Shown here piece after piece: positions 45,234 through 53,467 of a stretch of 64,000 bases of DNA. Origin of the DNA: an uncultured bacterium (GTDB taxonomy: Bacteria > Actinomycetota > Coriobacteriia > Coriobacteriales > Coriobacteriaceae); assembly GCA_905216145.1 (NCBI GenBank), contig CAJMST010000009.1, forward strand, positions 1-64,000. The letters run 5' to 3'. Positions within the stretch are counted from its first letter, which is position 1. Each line of letters opens with the position of its first letter. Made by a program: the position numbers and the translations under genes. A model generated the notes under the pieces. That model ran no database searches, was not told the DNA's origin, and saw nothing but the letters and a program-made list of their open reading frames with translations.

Positions 45234-46958
45234 CTACGAGCGCAGTGTAATTTTATCGCGCAGCGACTTGAGGTCTTCGGTGACGGTGCGGTCTTCCTGG
45301 ATCATCTTCTGGACCTTTTTGTAGCTCGTGCTGACGGTCGAGTGGTTGCGGTTGCCAAATTCGGCGCCTACCGCCGTGGTCGTCATCTCGCACATTTCGA
45401 TGGCCAGGTAGATAGCGATATGGCGTGCTTTGGCGATATTGGCGTTGCGACGCGGGCCGATGAGCTCCTCGTGTGTCACGCCGTACTGCTCTTCGATGAC
45501 GGACTGAACCGTTTGCACGTTGATCTTTTTGGCCGATGTGTCGAAGTACTGGCTGGCGATGGCGTCGATATCGTCAAAGGTGAGCTCCCCTCCCTCGCGC
45601 TCGCGGTCGCCCGCCTCGCCGGCGCAGCGCTCGCAGAAGCTCTCGAGTTCGCGGATGTTGGTGCCCGACACCTCTGCCATGTGCTTAAAGTGCTCATCGG
45701 TCAGGTGCCCGCCGTCGCCCCCGTAGGCCGCCAGCAGTGAGTCGTCGCCTGCCTCGGGAGCGGCGACGATGGTGTTCTCGTAATAGCGCTGCAAGATCTT
45801 GTATTTCATCTCGTAGCTGGGCTCTGCGACCAGGCAGAGCATGCCGGCGTTGAAGCGGCTGGTCAGACGCTCGTCCATGCTCAGGTCCTTGGGGGCGCGG
45901 TCTGCCGCGATGACGACCTTCTTGTTGTTGCGGATGAACTCGTCCATGAGCTGGAAAAAGTAGTCCACGCTCGCGCGCTTGCCGATGATGTTTTGGATGT
46001 CATCGATGATGAGCACGTCCACGCCGTGGTACGCCTGCATGATGGGGGCGTTGCTCTTCTTTTGGCGGTCGAACTCGGTCATCAGGTCGTCCAGATATGC
46101 CTGGGAATTGGCATACTTGACCTTGATCTCGGGCGACTTCTCGGCGAGCTCGTTTTTGATAGCGAGCAACAGGTGGGTCTTGCCCAGGCCCGATTTGCCG
46201 TAGATGAACAGTGATGTGCACGTGCCGCGCTCGTCCGCGAGGGCGGCAAACTTGAGTGCCGAGCGATAGGCATGGCTGTTCTCGGGGCCGTAGACAAAGT
46301 TCTCAAAGGTAAATTTTGAGTTCGCGGCGAGTGGGGCTCCATCCGTATTCTGCTCGGCCGGCACGGCCGGTGCTGGCATGGGTGAAGCGGGGGTCGCAGC
46401 TTGCGTGGATTTAGTCGGCGCTCCACCCTTCATCTGGTTCATCATGCGACGAAAATCATCGGCCGAGAGCGTGTTCTTGATTGCAATGCCCGAATCCGCG
46501 CCCGCCGCTGCGTCGTGAGCGATGGGCATGTGCGTGACGGGTGCGTTCGTTGACGTCGCCGCCGCGGTCGGCAACGGTGCCATGGTTTCACGGGAAGCAT
46601 CGCTGTGCTGGTGCTCGATTGTCGGCACGTCGCCTGCGGAGGCCGGTACCGCCGGGGAAGCAGCGGGAGCCGTGGCGGACGCCGTCGCGGCAGCGGATTC
46701 CGTCGCGGCGCCTTGCGGTGCCACGATGTCGAGCGCAATCGGTGCAAAGGCGATTTCTTCCAGATAGGCCTCAATAGTCGGCTGATGCTTTTTGAGCTGC
46801 GCGATGGCAAAGCGCGAGGGCGCCTCGATCGTGAGCGTATCTTCGGTCAGGCTTATGGCGCGCGATTGCCCCAGCATGTTGATGAGGCGTGCATCTTGGC
46901 CGTCGCGCTGGCAAAAGGCGATGGCATCCCCCAGGATGATGCTTGCTTCCTCGTCCAC
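45234..46958 (-). CDS. dnaA: Chromosomal replication initiator DnaA
   Basis: 574 residues. Domain I (about 1-75) binds partners such as DnaB. Domain II is a long Ala/Pro/Thr-rich linker (about 80-210), as in many Actinobacteria. Domain III is the AAA+ ATPase with Walker A GKSGLGKT (254-261) and Walker B VLIIDDIQ (315-322). Domain IV carries the DNA-binding signature with RHIAIYL and FGNRNHSTV. Start is GTG (46956-46958) after GGGAGAGACA. It lies 15 bases after the GHKL-ATPase gene and is probably co-transcribed with it; dnaN is separated by the origin-like spacer. Confidence 0.97.
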   Translation of the reverse strand: MDEEASIILGDAIAFCQRDGQDARLINMLGQSRAISLTEDTLTIEAPSRFAIAQLKKHQPTIEAYLEEIAFAPIALDIVAPQGAATESAAATASATAPAASPAVPASAGDVPTIEHQHSDASRETMAPLPTAAATSTNAPVTHMPIAHDAAAGADSGIAIKNTLSADDFRRMMNQMKGGAPTKSTQAATPASPMPAPAVPAEQNTDGAPLAANSKFTFENFVYGPENSHAYRSALKFAALADERGTCTSLFIYGKSGLGKTHLLLAIKNELAEKSPEIKVKYANSQAYLDDLMTEFDRQKKSNAPIMQAYHGVDVLIIDDIQNIIGKRASVDYFFQLMDEFIRNNKKVVIAADRAPKDLSMDERLTSRFNAGMLCLVAEPSYEMKYKILQRYYENTIVAAPEAGDDSLLAAYGGDGGHLTDEHFKHMAEVSGTNIRELESFCERCAGEAGDREREGGELTFDDIDAIASQYFDTSAKKINVQTVQSVIEEQYGVTHEELIGPRRNANIAKARHIAIYLAIEMCEMTTTAVGAEFGNRNHSTVSTSYKKVQKMIQEDRTVTEDLKSLRDKITLRS

Positions 46959-46973
46959 TGTCTCTCCCGTTCT

Positions 46974-48326
46974 TTAGCTCTGAGCTCGCACGCGAGCGGC
47001 GCCGAGTTCGGTCAGATGGTATTTCTGGCGATGCTTGATGACCAAGCCAGCCTGCGCCAAGTCATTGAGCGTGCGTGACCAAGTGGGGGCCGAGTTTCCA
47101 AACGTCCTCGCCAGATCGGTTGCACCGCACGCTTGATTTTGCGCCAAATAGCCCAGCGCGGCGTTGCCGCGATCGCTTACGAACACGTCCGGTTGTGGCT
47201 GCGCATACTGATTTGCTGCATTAGGATACATCATTTGAGCTGCTGGTTGTTGAGAACTCTGCATCGGCGGCATTTGCTGTTGAAAACTTTGAGGCCACTG
47301 TTGGTAAGGCTGCGGAGGCATCTGCTGGGCCCAAGGGTTGTACTGCTGCTGCGGCATCTGCTGGTACGGCTGCTGATATCCCTGCTGGTACTGTTGCGGG
47401 AACTGCTGGCCATACCCCAGTGGCGGCATCTGCTGATATGGATATCCCTGTTGGTACGGCTGATAGCCCATTTGCTGGCCACCCGGTGCTCCCGTCGCCT
47501 GCTGCATTGCTGCTGCATCCTGATCCGCCAGCGGCATGGTCTCTGGCATGTTTGGCGGCATCGACATCGATGTCGCCTGGGGCTCTTGTGTAGGAAGCAT
47601 TCCGGGCTGCTGCATCTGTCCCACGGGGGGCTGCATCTGCTGCGTTGCCATGGGCTGCTGCGCAAAAGCTCCCGGCAGGGGATATGTGGGGTGCTCCGTC
47701 TCGGGCCGCACGGCAGCACCGCGTCCGCCGGCACGCTCGATTTCCTGCACGCGTTTAGGGTTCAGGCTTACCGTAACCACGGTGCCGTTGCCCATGTTGT
47801 CCTCGATGGATACGGCACCGCCGGCGTTTTCCAAATACTCCTGCACCATGGGAAACCCTGCTCCGGTTCCACGGATATAGCGCTTCATCTTGCTGTTTGC
47901 ACTGGTAACGCCAAAGTCGAAAGCGCGTTCCTTGTCGTCGATGCCGGGTCCTTGGTCAGCAAAGCGGATGGTGTCTCCGCCGTCCAGAATCGAGATGATG
48001 GGCTCTGCAAAGTGTGCGTGGATAAAGTTTTCGACAATCTCGCGGATGACCATGAGCGAGATATGGCCACCTTGTTCTTTCATGCACTGGTAGACGGTGT
48101 TGGTCGTCTCTTCCAAATACGTGCGGACATCTTGCGGATCGATGACGATCACACGCGGTGTCGACAGCATGTCGTCATAGACGGCGATGCGCGCGGCGTA
48201 CATGGCTTTTGGCGCCTGCGTTGTCGTCTGTTCACCTTCGTCACGCTCTTCGCGCACGCCGGTGATGTGCTCGTTGTCGGGTGCCGGGTCTCCGGAATCG
48301 ACCATGGTGTAAAAGTCGTCAGACAT
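46974..48326 (-). CDS. GHKL ATPase fused to low-complexity region and winged-helix domain
   Basis: 450 residues from the ATG at 48324-48326 (a TTG 24 codons upstream is an alternative). Residues about 60-190 form a GHKL/HATPase_c domain: N box REIVENFIHA (Glu96, Asn100), G1 DQGPGID (Asp124), G2 GTGAGF (153-158). No histidine-kinase dimerisation or H box is seen, so it resembles anti-sigma-type or stand-alone ATPases. Residues about 216-380 are extremely rich in Gln, Pro, Met and Tyr (repeats such as QQGYQQPYQQMPQQQ). Residues about 381-450 look like a winged helix (AALGYLAQNQACGATDLARTF to LVIKHRQKYHLTELGAARV). First gene of a likely operon with dnaA, beside the origin. Function unknown. Confidence 0.75.
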   Translation of the reverse strand: MSDDFYTMVDSGDPAPDNEHITGVREERDEGEQTTTQAPKAMYAARIAVYDDMLSTPRVIVIDPQDVRTYLEETTNTVYQCMKEQGGHISLMVIREIVENFIHAHFAEPIISILDGGDTIRFADQGPGIDDKERAFDFGVTSANSKMKRYIRGTGAGFPMVQEYLENAGGAVSIEDNMGNGTVVTVSLNPKRVQEIERAGGRGAAVRPETEHPTYPLPGAFAQQPMATQQMQPPVGQMQQPGMLPTQEPQATSMSMPPNMPETMPLADQDAAAMQQATGAPGGQQMGYQPYQQGYPYQQMPPLGYGQQFPQQYQQGYQQPYQQMPQQQYNPWAQQMPPQPYQQWPQSFQQQMPPMQSSQQPAAQMMYPNAANQYAQPQPDVFVSDRGNAALGYLAQNQACGATDLARTFGNSAPTWSRTLNDLAQAGLVIKHRQKYHLTELGAARVRAQS

Positions 48327-48407
48327 GCCGCTCGCAATCTTCCAAAAGGTTTCGAACAAATAGTAGCTCACCGTGCAATGTTTCTCATCTTTCGACAAAC
48401 TTTCAAA

Positions 48408-48421
48408 ACCTGTTGAAAACT
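48408..48421. promoter_or_regulatory. DnaA-box-like 14-mer, copy 2
   Basis: ACCTGTTGAAAACT; contains TGTTGAAAA, the complement of TTTTCAACA. Identical to 48461-48474 and to the complement of 45209-45222. Confidence 0.6.
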
Positions 48422-48460
48422 TTAGAAAACGGACGAAAAGTTCTCAACATTGCCAACATG

Positions 48461-48474
48461 ACCTGTTGAAAACT
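48461..48474. promoter_or_regulatory. DnaA-box-like 14-mer, copy 3
   Basis: ACCTGTTGAAAACT, 53 bases from copy 2, about five helical turns, so both face the same side of the DNA. Confidence 0.6.
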
Positions 48475-48569
48475 CGATGAAATATCGTGAAAAGTTGCCA
48501 CGCACCGCTAAATCGAGCTTGGCTTATGGGGGAACCGTGTGAACTGCGCAACCTTTTACCTTTGATTTC

Positions 48570-48599
48570 TTGACATTTGAACATTGATTTCCCTACAAT
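48570..48599 (+). promoter_or_regulatory. Promoter of the rpmH-rnpA-yidDC operon
   Basis: A consensus TTGACA (48570-48575) and TACAAT (48594-48599) are separated by 18 bases. The expected start lies near 48606, giving a leader of about 65 bases. Confidence 0.8.
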
Positions 48600-48671
48600 C
48601 TTCAAGCTCACGTGTCTATATCTGCGTCCGCGTCCCCGCGGACACTCGAAATGCAGCAGGAGGAACTTAAG

Positions 48672-48806
48672 ATGAAGCGTACGTATCAGCCTAATAAGCG
48701 TAAGCGTGCCAAGACCCATGGCTTCCGTGCCCGTATGGCCACTAAGGGTGGTCGTGCCGTGCTCGCCCGTCGTCGCGCCAAGGGCCGCAAGCGTCTCACT
48801 GTCTAG
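48672..48806 (+). CDS. rpmH: 50S ribosomal protein L34
   Basis: 44 residues, the normal size. MKRTYQPNKRKRAKTHGFR and ARRRAKGRKRLTV are the family signature. The ATG follows AGGAGGAACTTAAG. A longer in-frame reading upstream has no start signal. First gene of the conserved rpmH-rnpA-yidD-yidC-jag order beside the origin. Confidence 0.97.
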   Translation: MKRTYQPNKRKRAKTHGFRARMATKGGRAVLARRRAKGRKRLTV

Positions 48807-48826
48807 CAGCGATACACACATCTCGC

Positions 48827-49165
48827 ATGAAGACTATTAAGTCTCGGCAAGATTTCGAGCATGTGTTCAGTCAGGGGCGTCGTTTCAATCACCCTCTGAT
48901 TCGAATGACCATATGTGAATCGGTTGGCGAAGGCGACTCCGGAAGGGTCGCCTTCGTTGGTGCTAAGCGACTCGGTTGTGCCGTCGTGCGCAACCGATCT
49001 AAGCGTGTGATGCGCGAGGCCGCCCGCAGCTGCGGATTTCCCGTTGCGGGTTATGACATCATCTTGTTTGCAACTCCCAAGACGAGGGTTTCCTCGCCGC
49101 AGGAGATGGACAAGGCGTTGCGTTCGCTTATGAAGCGCGCCGGCGTTGCCGGGGAGGAGCGATGA
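48827..49165 (+). CDS. rnpA: Ribonuclease P protein component
   Basis: A 112-residue basic protein that assists the RNase P RNA in 5' maturation of tRNAs. The signature RLGCAVVRNRSKRVMREA is intact. It starts 20 bases after rpmH and its stop overlaps the yidD start (ATGA). Confidence 0.95.
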   Translation: MKTIKSRQDFEHVFSQGRRFNHPLIRMTICESVGEGDSGRVAFVGAKRLGCAVVRNRSKRVMREAARSCGFPVAGYDIILFATPKTRVSSPQEMDKALRSLMKRAGVAGEER

Positions 49166-49386
49166 GCAATCACGTTTTGCGACGTGTTGCCATCGCTCCT
49201 ATTCGCATATATCAACAGGTTATTTCGCCCTTATTGCCTGACGCCTGCATTTATTACCCAACGTGCTCGCAATACGCCATCCAGGCGATTGAGAAGCACG
49301 GTGTTTTGAGAGGCTGCTGGCTTGCCGTGAGGCGCATCGCTCGCTGCAATCCCCTGCACGTCGGCGGTTATGACCCTGTGCCCTAG
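49162..49386 (+). CDS. yidD: Membrane protein insertion efficiency factor YidD
   Basis: 74 residues. The family core IRIYQQVISPLLP, CIYYPTCSQYAIQAIEKHG and CNPLHVGGYDPVP is complete, including the conserved Cys pairs. It helps YidC-dependent insertion at the inner face of the membrane. It overlaps rnpA by four bases and yidC follows by 29 bases. Confidence 0.95.
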   Translation: MSNHVLRRVAIAPIRIYQQVISPLLPDACIYYPTCSQYAIQAIEKHGVLRGCWLAVRRIARCNPLHVGGYDPVP

Positions 49387-49415
49387 CGGGCACTCGCTAT
49401 CGGAGGAAAACTTAC

Positions 49416-50186
49416 ATGTGGGATTGGATCGTTAACATCCTTTTCGAGCTGCTCAAGCTCATCCAGACCTTTGCGGTCGACTGGGGCCTGTCCATCATCA
49501 TCCTGGTGGTCATCATCCGTCTGCTGCTGACGCCGCTTATGCTCAAGTCGACCAAGTCGACGGCTCGCATGCAGGTGCTGCAGCCCAAGATGCTCGAGAT
49601 CCAGGAGCGCTATGCCGACGATCCCCAGCGTCAGGCCGAGGAGATGCAGAAGTTCTACAGCGAGAACAAGTTCAACCCCATGGCTGGCTGTCTGCCGCTG
49701 CTGATTCAGATGCCTATCCTGTTCGCCCTGTTTACATTGCTGCGCAACCTGCCGCAGTACTTTAACAACGGCACGTTCTCGTTCTTCAACATCCTGCCCG
49801 ACCTGACCACCACGCCGAGCGCTTCCTTTGCCGATGGCTTTATGGTTGCACTGCCTGCGCTGGTTTGCCTGATCCTGTTTGCCGTCCTGACCCTGATTCC
49901 GCAGCTCTATATGTCGCGCAACCAGACCGGCCAGCAGGCTCAGAGCATGCGTATGATGGCCGTTGTCATGACGGTCATGATGCTTTGGATGGGCTGGAGC
50001 CTTCCCGTTGGTGTTCTGCTGTACTACGACGTCTCGTCTGCTTGGCAGGTTATCCAGCAGATTTTTGTGACGCAGAAGGTCATCGACAAGGCGAAGGCCG
50101 ATGAGGAGGAGCGTCTTAAGAACGCTCCGCTGCAGGTTGAGGTCACTCGTCGCGAGAAGAAGCCGCGCCCGCACAAGAAGAAGTAG
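49416..50186 (+). CDS. yidC: Membrane protein insertase YidC/OxaA
   Basis: A 256-residue short Gram-positive-type insertase without the large periplasmic domain. About five membrane helices; the Arg of the hydrophilic groove is in VVIIRLLLTPLMLKST (TM helix near 25-50). The cytoplasmic hairpin (about 50-90) is charged. The C-terminal tail is basic. No lipobox is seen at the N-terminus (MWDWIVNILFELL). The ATG follows GGAGGAAAACTTAC. Confidence 0.94.
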   Translation: MWDWIVNILFELLKLIQTFAVDWGLSIIILVVIIRLLLTPLMLKSTKSTARMQVLQPKMLEIQERYADDPQRQAEEMQKFYSENKFNPMAGCLPLLIQMPILFALFTLLRNLPQYFNNGTFSFFNILPDLTTTPSASFADGFMVALPALVCLILFAVLTLIPQLYMSRNQTGQQAQSMRMMAVVMTVMMLWMGWSLPVGVLLYYDVSSAWQVIQQIFVTQKVIDKAKADEEERLKNAPLQVEVTRREKKPRPHKKK

Positions 50187-50203
50187 TGGGATATCAATCT
50201 TAT

Positions 50204-50215
50204 TTAGGTACCTAA
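50204..50215. repeat. TTAGGTACCTAA palindrome, copy 1
   Basis: A perfect 12-base palindrome in the yidC-jag spacer; the same word followed by C occurs at 53708-53720. Confidence 0.7.
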
Positions 50216-50230
50216 CTTTTGGAGTACGTT

Positions 50231-50800
50231 ATGTCTGAAGAGATCATCGAGGATATGCTTGAGGAGGTTGCCCCGCAGGTCGCGGGCGATTATCCCGAGA
50301 TTGCACAGCGCTACAAGGCTGGTGAAGAGCTGACCGATGAGGAGCTCGACACCATTGCCGATGTTGCGATTTCCATCCTGCGTTCCATCCTTTCGCACTT
50401 CGATGCCGCCAACTCTCCTATCGATGAGTATGAGGGCGACGAGGGTGAGCTGATTTTGGATGTAACGGCTCCCGACCTTGCTGTTCTCATTGGCCGTCAT
50501 GGTCGCACTCTTGATGCTCTTCAGGTTATGTTCTCTTTGCTGGTGAGCCGCAAGCTTGGCTTTAGGTATCCGGTTGTAGTGGACGTCGAGGGATACAAGA
50601 GTCGCCGTCAGGATAAGGTCGCCTCCATGGCTCAGTCTGCTGCCGAGCGTGCCATCCGCACTCATAAGAGTGTTTCGCTTCCGCCCATGAATGCCTACGA
50701 GCGCCGACTGGTTCACATTGCACTTCGTGGCAACGATGCAGTCGATACTCATTCTGAGGGTTCTGACCCTGATCGCCATGTGGTGATTGTTGCTCGATAA
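50231..50800 (+). CDS. jag: RNA-binding protein Jag/KhpB (KH-R3H)
   Basis: 189 residues with an acidic N-terminus (1-75) instead of a clear Jag_N domain, then a KH domain with GRHG as GxxG motif (LAVLIGRHGRTLDALQ) and an R3H domain (PPMNAYERRLVHIAL, then DRHVVIVAR). KhpB with KhpA binds many RNAs in Gram-positives and affects division and cell length. The ATG at 50231 follows GGAGTACGTT. A strong terminator follows. Confidence 0.93.
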   Translation: MSEEIIEDMLEEVAPQVAGDYPEIAQRYKAGEELTDEELDTIADVAISILRSILSHFDAANSPIDEYEGDEGELILDVTAPDLAVLIGRHGRTLDALQVMFSLLVSRKLGFRYPVVVDVEGYKSRRQDKVASMAQSAAERAIRTHKSVSLPPMNAYERRLVHIALRGNDAVDTHSEGSDPDRHVVIVAR

Positions 50801-50819
50801 TCTACTCGAGCTTATGCTA

Positions 50820-50850
50820 GGGGGACGTGGTTTCCACGTCCCCCTTTTTT
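50820..50850 (+). terminator. Terminator after jag
   Basis: GGGGGACGTGG (50820-50830) pairs with CCACGTCCCCC (50834-50844), loop TTT, then TTTTTT. Ends the rpmH operon. Confidence 0.95.
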
Positions 50851-50896
50851 GTCAAAAGTTCTCGATACGCTGATTTTTGTCAGAAAGGAGCTTCAG

Positions 50897-51634
50897 TTGT
50901 TTGTACTTACCGATCAGCAGGCTGACGAGATGTTGAGTCGCCTAACTTCCTATTGCAAAGAATATTCCTTGAGCGTAACTGATATTGAGCTGAGGAAATG
51001 TATCCAGCATTTGGATTTGGTTCTAGAAACAAATAAGACAACCAATCTCACCCGTATTCTTAACGTAGAAGATGCTGCCGTACTTCATATCCTCGACTCA
51101 CTTGTTTTGCTCCCCTATATCAATAAGGCTCCTGAGGGAGCTTTGCTCGATATGGGAACAGGTGCGGGCTTCCCTGGTATTCCATTAACCATAACCACGC
51201 ATCGTAAAGCTACTTATATTGACTCTGTTGGCAAGAAGGTTGATGCGGTTAATTCCTTTGTCCATGCTCTTGGATTGAAACATGCTCATGCGGTTCATGA
51301 TCGTCTTGAAGAATATGCTCGAAGTCATAAGAAGCAGTTCTCTGTCGTAACCGCCCGCGCACTGGCCCCTCTACCGATTCTTGTTGAGTATGCAGCTCCG
51401 TTCCTCAAGGACGGAGGGCTATTTGTTATCACCAAGGGCAATCCATCTGATGAGGAGCTTGCCTCTGGCATGTCAGCAGCTAAGATTTGCGGATTCTCTT
51501 CGCTTCTGAATGATGCAATCGATTTACCAGAGGGCCTGGGCCACAGGGAGTTCATTGTTCTTAAGAAGAGTCATCCAGCATCTGTTTCATTGCCTCGTGC
51601 AAATGGCATGGCAAAGAAGAATCCGCTTGCCTAG
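50897..51634 (+). CDS. rsmG: 16S rRNA (guanine-N7) methyltransferase RsmG
   Basis: 245 residues from a TTG (50897-50899) six bases after AAGGAG; the frame is open further upstream but only through the terminator. It methylates G527 of 16S rRNA using S-adenosylmethionine. NLTRI, the SAM-binding motif I LLDMGTGAGFPGIPL, and VTARALAPL are present. The codon usage is lower in GC than the rest of the window, as for parA and parB. parS sites follow directly. Confidence 0.94.
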   Translation: MFVLTDQQADEMLSRLTSYCKEYSLSVTDIELRKCIQHLDLVLETNKTTNLTRILNVEDAAVLHILDSLVLLPYINKAPEGALLDMGTGAGFPGIPLTITTHRKATYIDSVGKKVDAVNSFVHALGLKHAHAVHDRLEEYARSHKKQFSVVTARALAPLPILVEYAAPFLKDGGLFVITKGNPSDEELASGMSAAKICGFSSLLNDAIDLPEGLGHREFIVLKKSHPASVSLPRANGMAKKNPLA

Positions 51635-51635
51635 A

Positions 51636-51651
51636 TGTTTCACGTGAAACA
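51636..51651. promoter_or_regulatory. parS site 1
   Basis: Perfect TGTTTCACGTGAAACA, two bases after the rsmG stop codon. ParB nucleates here. Confidence 0.96.
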
Positions 51652-51674
51652 TAATAGATATTAACAACATGCAG

Positions 51675-51690
51675 TGTTTCACGTGAAACA
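51675..51690. promoter_or_regulatory. parS site 2
   Basis: Perfect TGTTTCACGTGAAACA, 39 bases from site 1. Confidence 0.96.
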
Positions 51691-51713
51691 TGGCGGTTGA
51701 TATTGAATCGGAA

Positions 51714-51729
51714 TGTTTCACGTGAAACA
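51714..51729. promoter_or_regulatory. parS site 3
   Basis: Perfect TGTTTCACGTGAAACA, again 39 bases from site 2, so the three are evenly spaced in front of parA. Confidence 0.96.
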
Positions 51730-51768
51730 TCCTCCGTTTGACAGCTTTAATACACACCAGGAGGGACC

Positions 51769-52569
51769 GTGGGATTTCGCGACGTTAAGCGTTCTAAGAG
51801 CGCAAAAGACACGCGTATCATTGCAATCATCAATCAAAAAGGCGGCGTCGGTAAGTCAACGACGGCTGTAAACCTAGCTGCAGCACTGGGCGAGCAGGGT
51901 CGTAAAACTCTGATTGTCGATTTTGATCCGCAGGGAAACAGCACCAGTGGATTTGGAATTGAAAAAGAAGACCTTGATCACTGCATCTATGATGCATTGC
52001 TGAATGATGTGTCGGCAGAATCGCTTGTTCTTGATACAAATTGCAAAAAGGTATTTGTAATTCCGGCTACAATTCAGCTTGCAGGCGCCGAAATTGAGCT
52101 CGTAAGCGCAATTGCTCGTGAAACCCGCCTCAAAGATTTGCTTGAGCCGATTCAGGACGAGTTCGATTTCATTTTCATTGACTGTCCTCCTTCGCTCGGC
52201 TTGCTTACCATCAACGCCTTGACAGCAGCAGACAGCGTTTTGATTCCAATCCAGTGCGAGTATTATGCACTCGAGGGCGTTACGAAGCTGCTTGAGTCAA
52301 TGAAGATGGTCAAATCACGTCTGAATAAGGGCTTAGACACCTATGGCGTGCTTATGACTATGTATGACTCGCGTACTTCTCTGTCGAATCAGGTTGTTGA
52401 GGAGGTTCAATCGTACTTTGGTGCCAAGGCGTTTAAAACGCTGATCCCCCGTACGGTTAAAATCTCCGAAGCTCCGTCTTTTGGAGAACCGGTAATTACC
52501 TATGCACCTCAAAATAAGGGTGCAAAAGCGTATATGAACCTTGCAAAAGAGGTGATCAAGCGTGCCTAG
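51769..52569 (+). CDS. parA: Chromosome partitioning ATPase ParA/Soj
   Basis: 266 residues. The deviant Walker A is KGGVGKST (24-31), Walker A' DFDPQGN and Walker B FIFIDCPPSLG. It binds DNA non-specifically when ATP-bound and moves ParB-parS complexes. The start GTG follows CCAGGAGGGACC. parB overlaps its end by 8 bases. Three parS sites lie in its upstream region. Confidence 0.96.
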   Translation: MGFRDVKRSKSAKDTRIIAIINQKGGVGKSTTAVNLAAALGEQGRKTLIVDFDPQGNSTSGFGIEKEDLDHCIYDALLNDVSAESLVLDTNCKKVFVIPATIQLAGAEIELVSAIARETRLKDLLEPIQDEFDFIFIDCPPSLGLLTINALTAADSVLIPIQCEYYALEGVTKLLESMKMVKSRLNKGLDTYGVLMTMYDSRTSLSNQVVEEVQSYFGAKAFKTLIPRTVKISEAPSFGEPVITYAPQNKGAKAYMNLAKEVIKRA

Positions 52570-53467
52570 TGCAAAGAAACGTGGCGGATTGGGACGTGGA
52601 CTCAATGCTTTGGTCTCAGAGGCCGAGTATGAGACCGGTGGTTCGGCTGCATCCGCTTCAAAGGCTGCATCTGAAACGAAACTACCTATTGAGGATATTG
52701 TTCCCAACCCAAACCAGCCGCGAATTCACTTTAACGAAACTGAACTTCGCGAGTTGAGCGAGTCAATCCAAGAACATGGCGTTTTGCAGCCGCTATTGGT
52801 TCGCAAGCATGGAAACGGCTATGAGATCATCGCTGGTGAGCGTCGTTACCAGGCGTCAAAGCTTGCTGGTCTTGAGGAGCTGCCTGTCATCATTAAAGAT
52901 GTTAGTGATGAAGAGATGCTTGCTCTTGCTCTTATCGAAAACCTTCAGCGTTCTGATTTGAATCCCGTCGAAGAGGCTAAAGGCTATCGCCAGCTTATCG
53001 ATGCCAGCGGTATGACCCAGGAAGCATTGTCGAGGGCAGTCAGCAAGTCACGCTCTGCAATTACAAACTCGCTACGCCTTCTCGATCTCCCGGAAGTTGT
53101 TCAGCAGATGATTTTTGAGGGCAAACTTACTGCTGGTCATGCACGTGCGATTCTTGCAGTTCCCTATGAGGATGCACGAATTCGACTAGCAGAGAAAGTT
53201 GTTGCGGAGGGCCTTTCCGTAAGAGCGACAGAAAATCTTGCTCCGTTGTTTTCTGCCGGAGAGACACCTAAAACGCCTAGACCTGCAACGCCTCAGTCTT
53301 TTAAAAAGGCTGCCCGTGTGCTTCGTCAGGTATTTAATACCAACGTGCGTGTGAAGAGCTCGCGTGGAAAGAATAAGATTGAGATTGAGTTTAAAGACGA
53401 GGAAGAGCTCTCTCGTATTCTTGGCGAAATGGTTCAATTTGGGCAGGAGGATCAGGATGAAGAATAA
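52562..53467 (+). CDS. parB: Chromosome partitioning protein ParB/Spo0J
   Basis: A 301-residue CTP-dependent clamp that loads at parS. N-terminal KKRGGLGRGLNAL; CTP-binding ParB/Srx domain with ERRYQASKLAG (GERRY box) and ENLQRSDLNPVEEA; helix-turn-helix (MTQEALSRAVSKSRSAITNSLRLLDLP); C-terminal dimer domain. Start GTG overlaps parA by 8 bases. Confidence 0.96.
   Translation: MPSAKKRGGLGRGLNALVSEAEYETGGSAASASKAASETKLPIEDIVPNPNQPRIHFNETELRELSESIQEHGVLQPLLVRKHGNGYEIIAGERRYQASKLAGLEELPVIIKDVSDEEMLALALIENLQRSDLNPVEEAKGYRQLIDASGMTQEALSRAVSKSRSAITNSLRLLDLPEVVQQMIFEGKLTAGHARAILAVPYEDARIRLAEKVVAEGLSVRATENLAPLFSAGETPKTPRPATPQSFKKAARVLRQVFNTNVRVKSSRGKNKIEIEFKDEEELSRILGEMVQFGQEDQDEE

Larger units (their letters stand above)
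48327..48671. other. Strand-switch region upstream of rpmH: second origin-like cluster
   Basis: 345 bases between divergent genes. It holds two exact copies of a DnaA-box-like 14-mer 53 bases apart, several looser AAAAGTTCTCAAC / AAAAGTTGCC motifs, an AT-rich stretch (48555-48600) and a strong rpmH promoter. Gene direction changes here from minus to plus. Confidence 0.65.

Noticed and set aside
50897..53467. rsmG-parA-parB as recently transferred because of lower GC
   Set aside because: The gene order is the ancient origin-proximal order; composition differences near the origin are common, so transfer is not needed.
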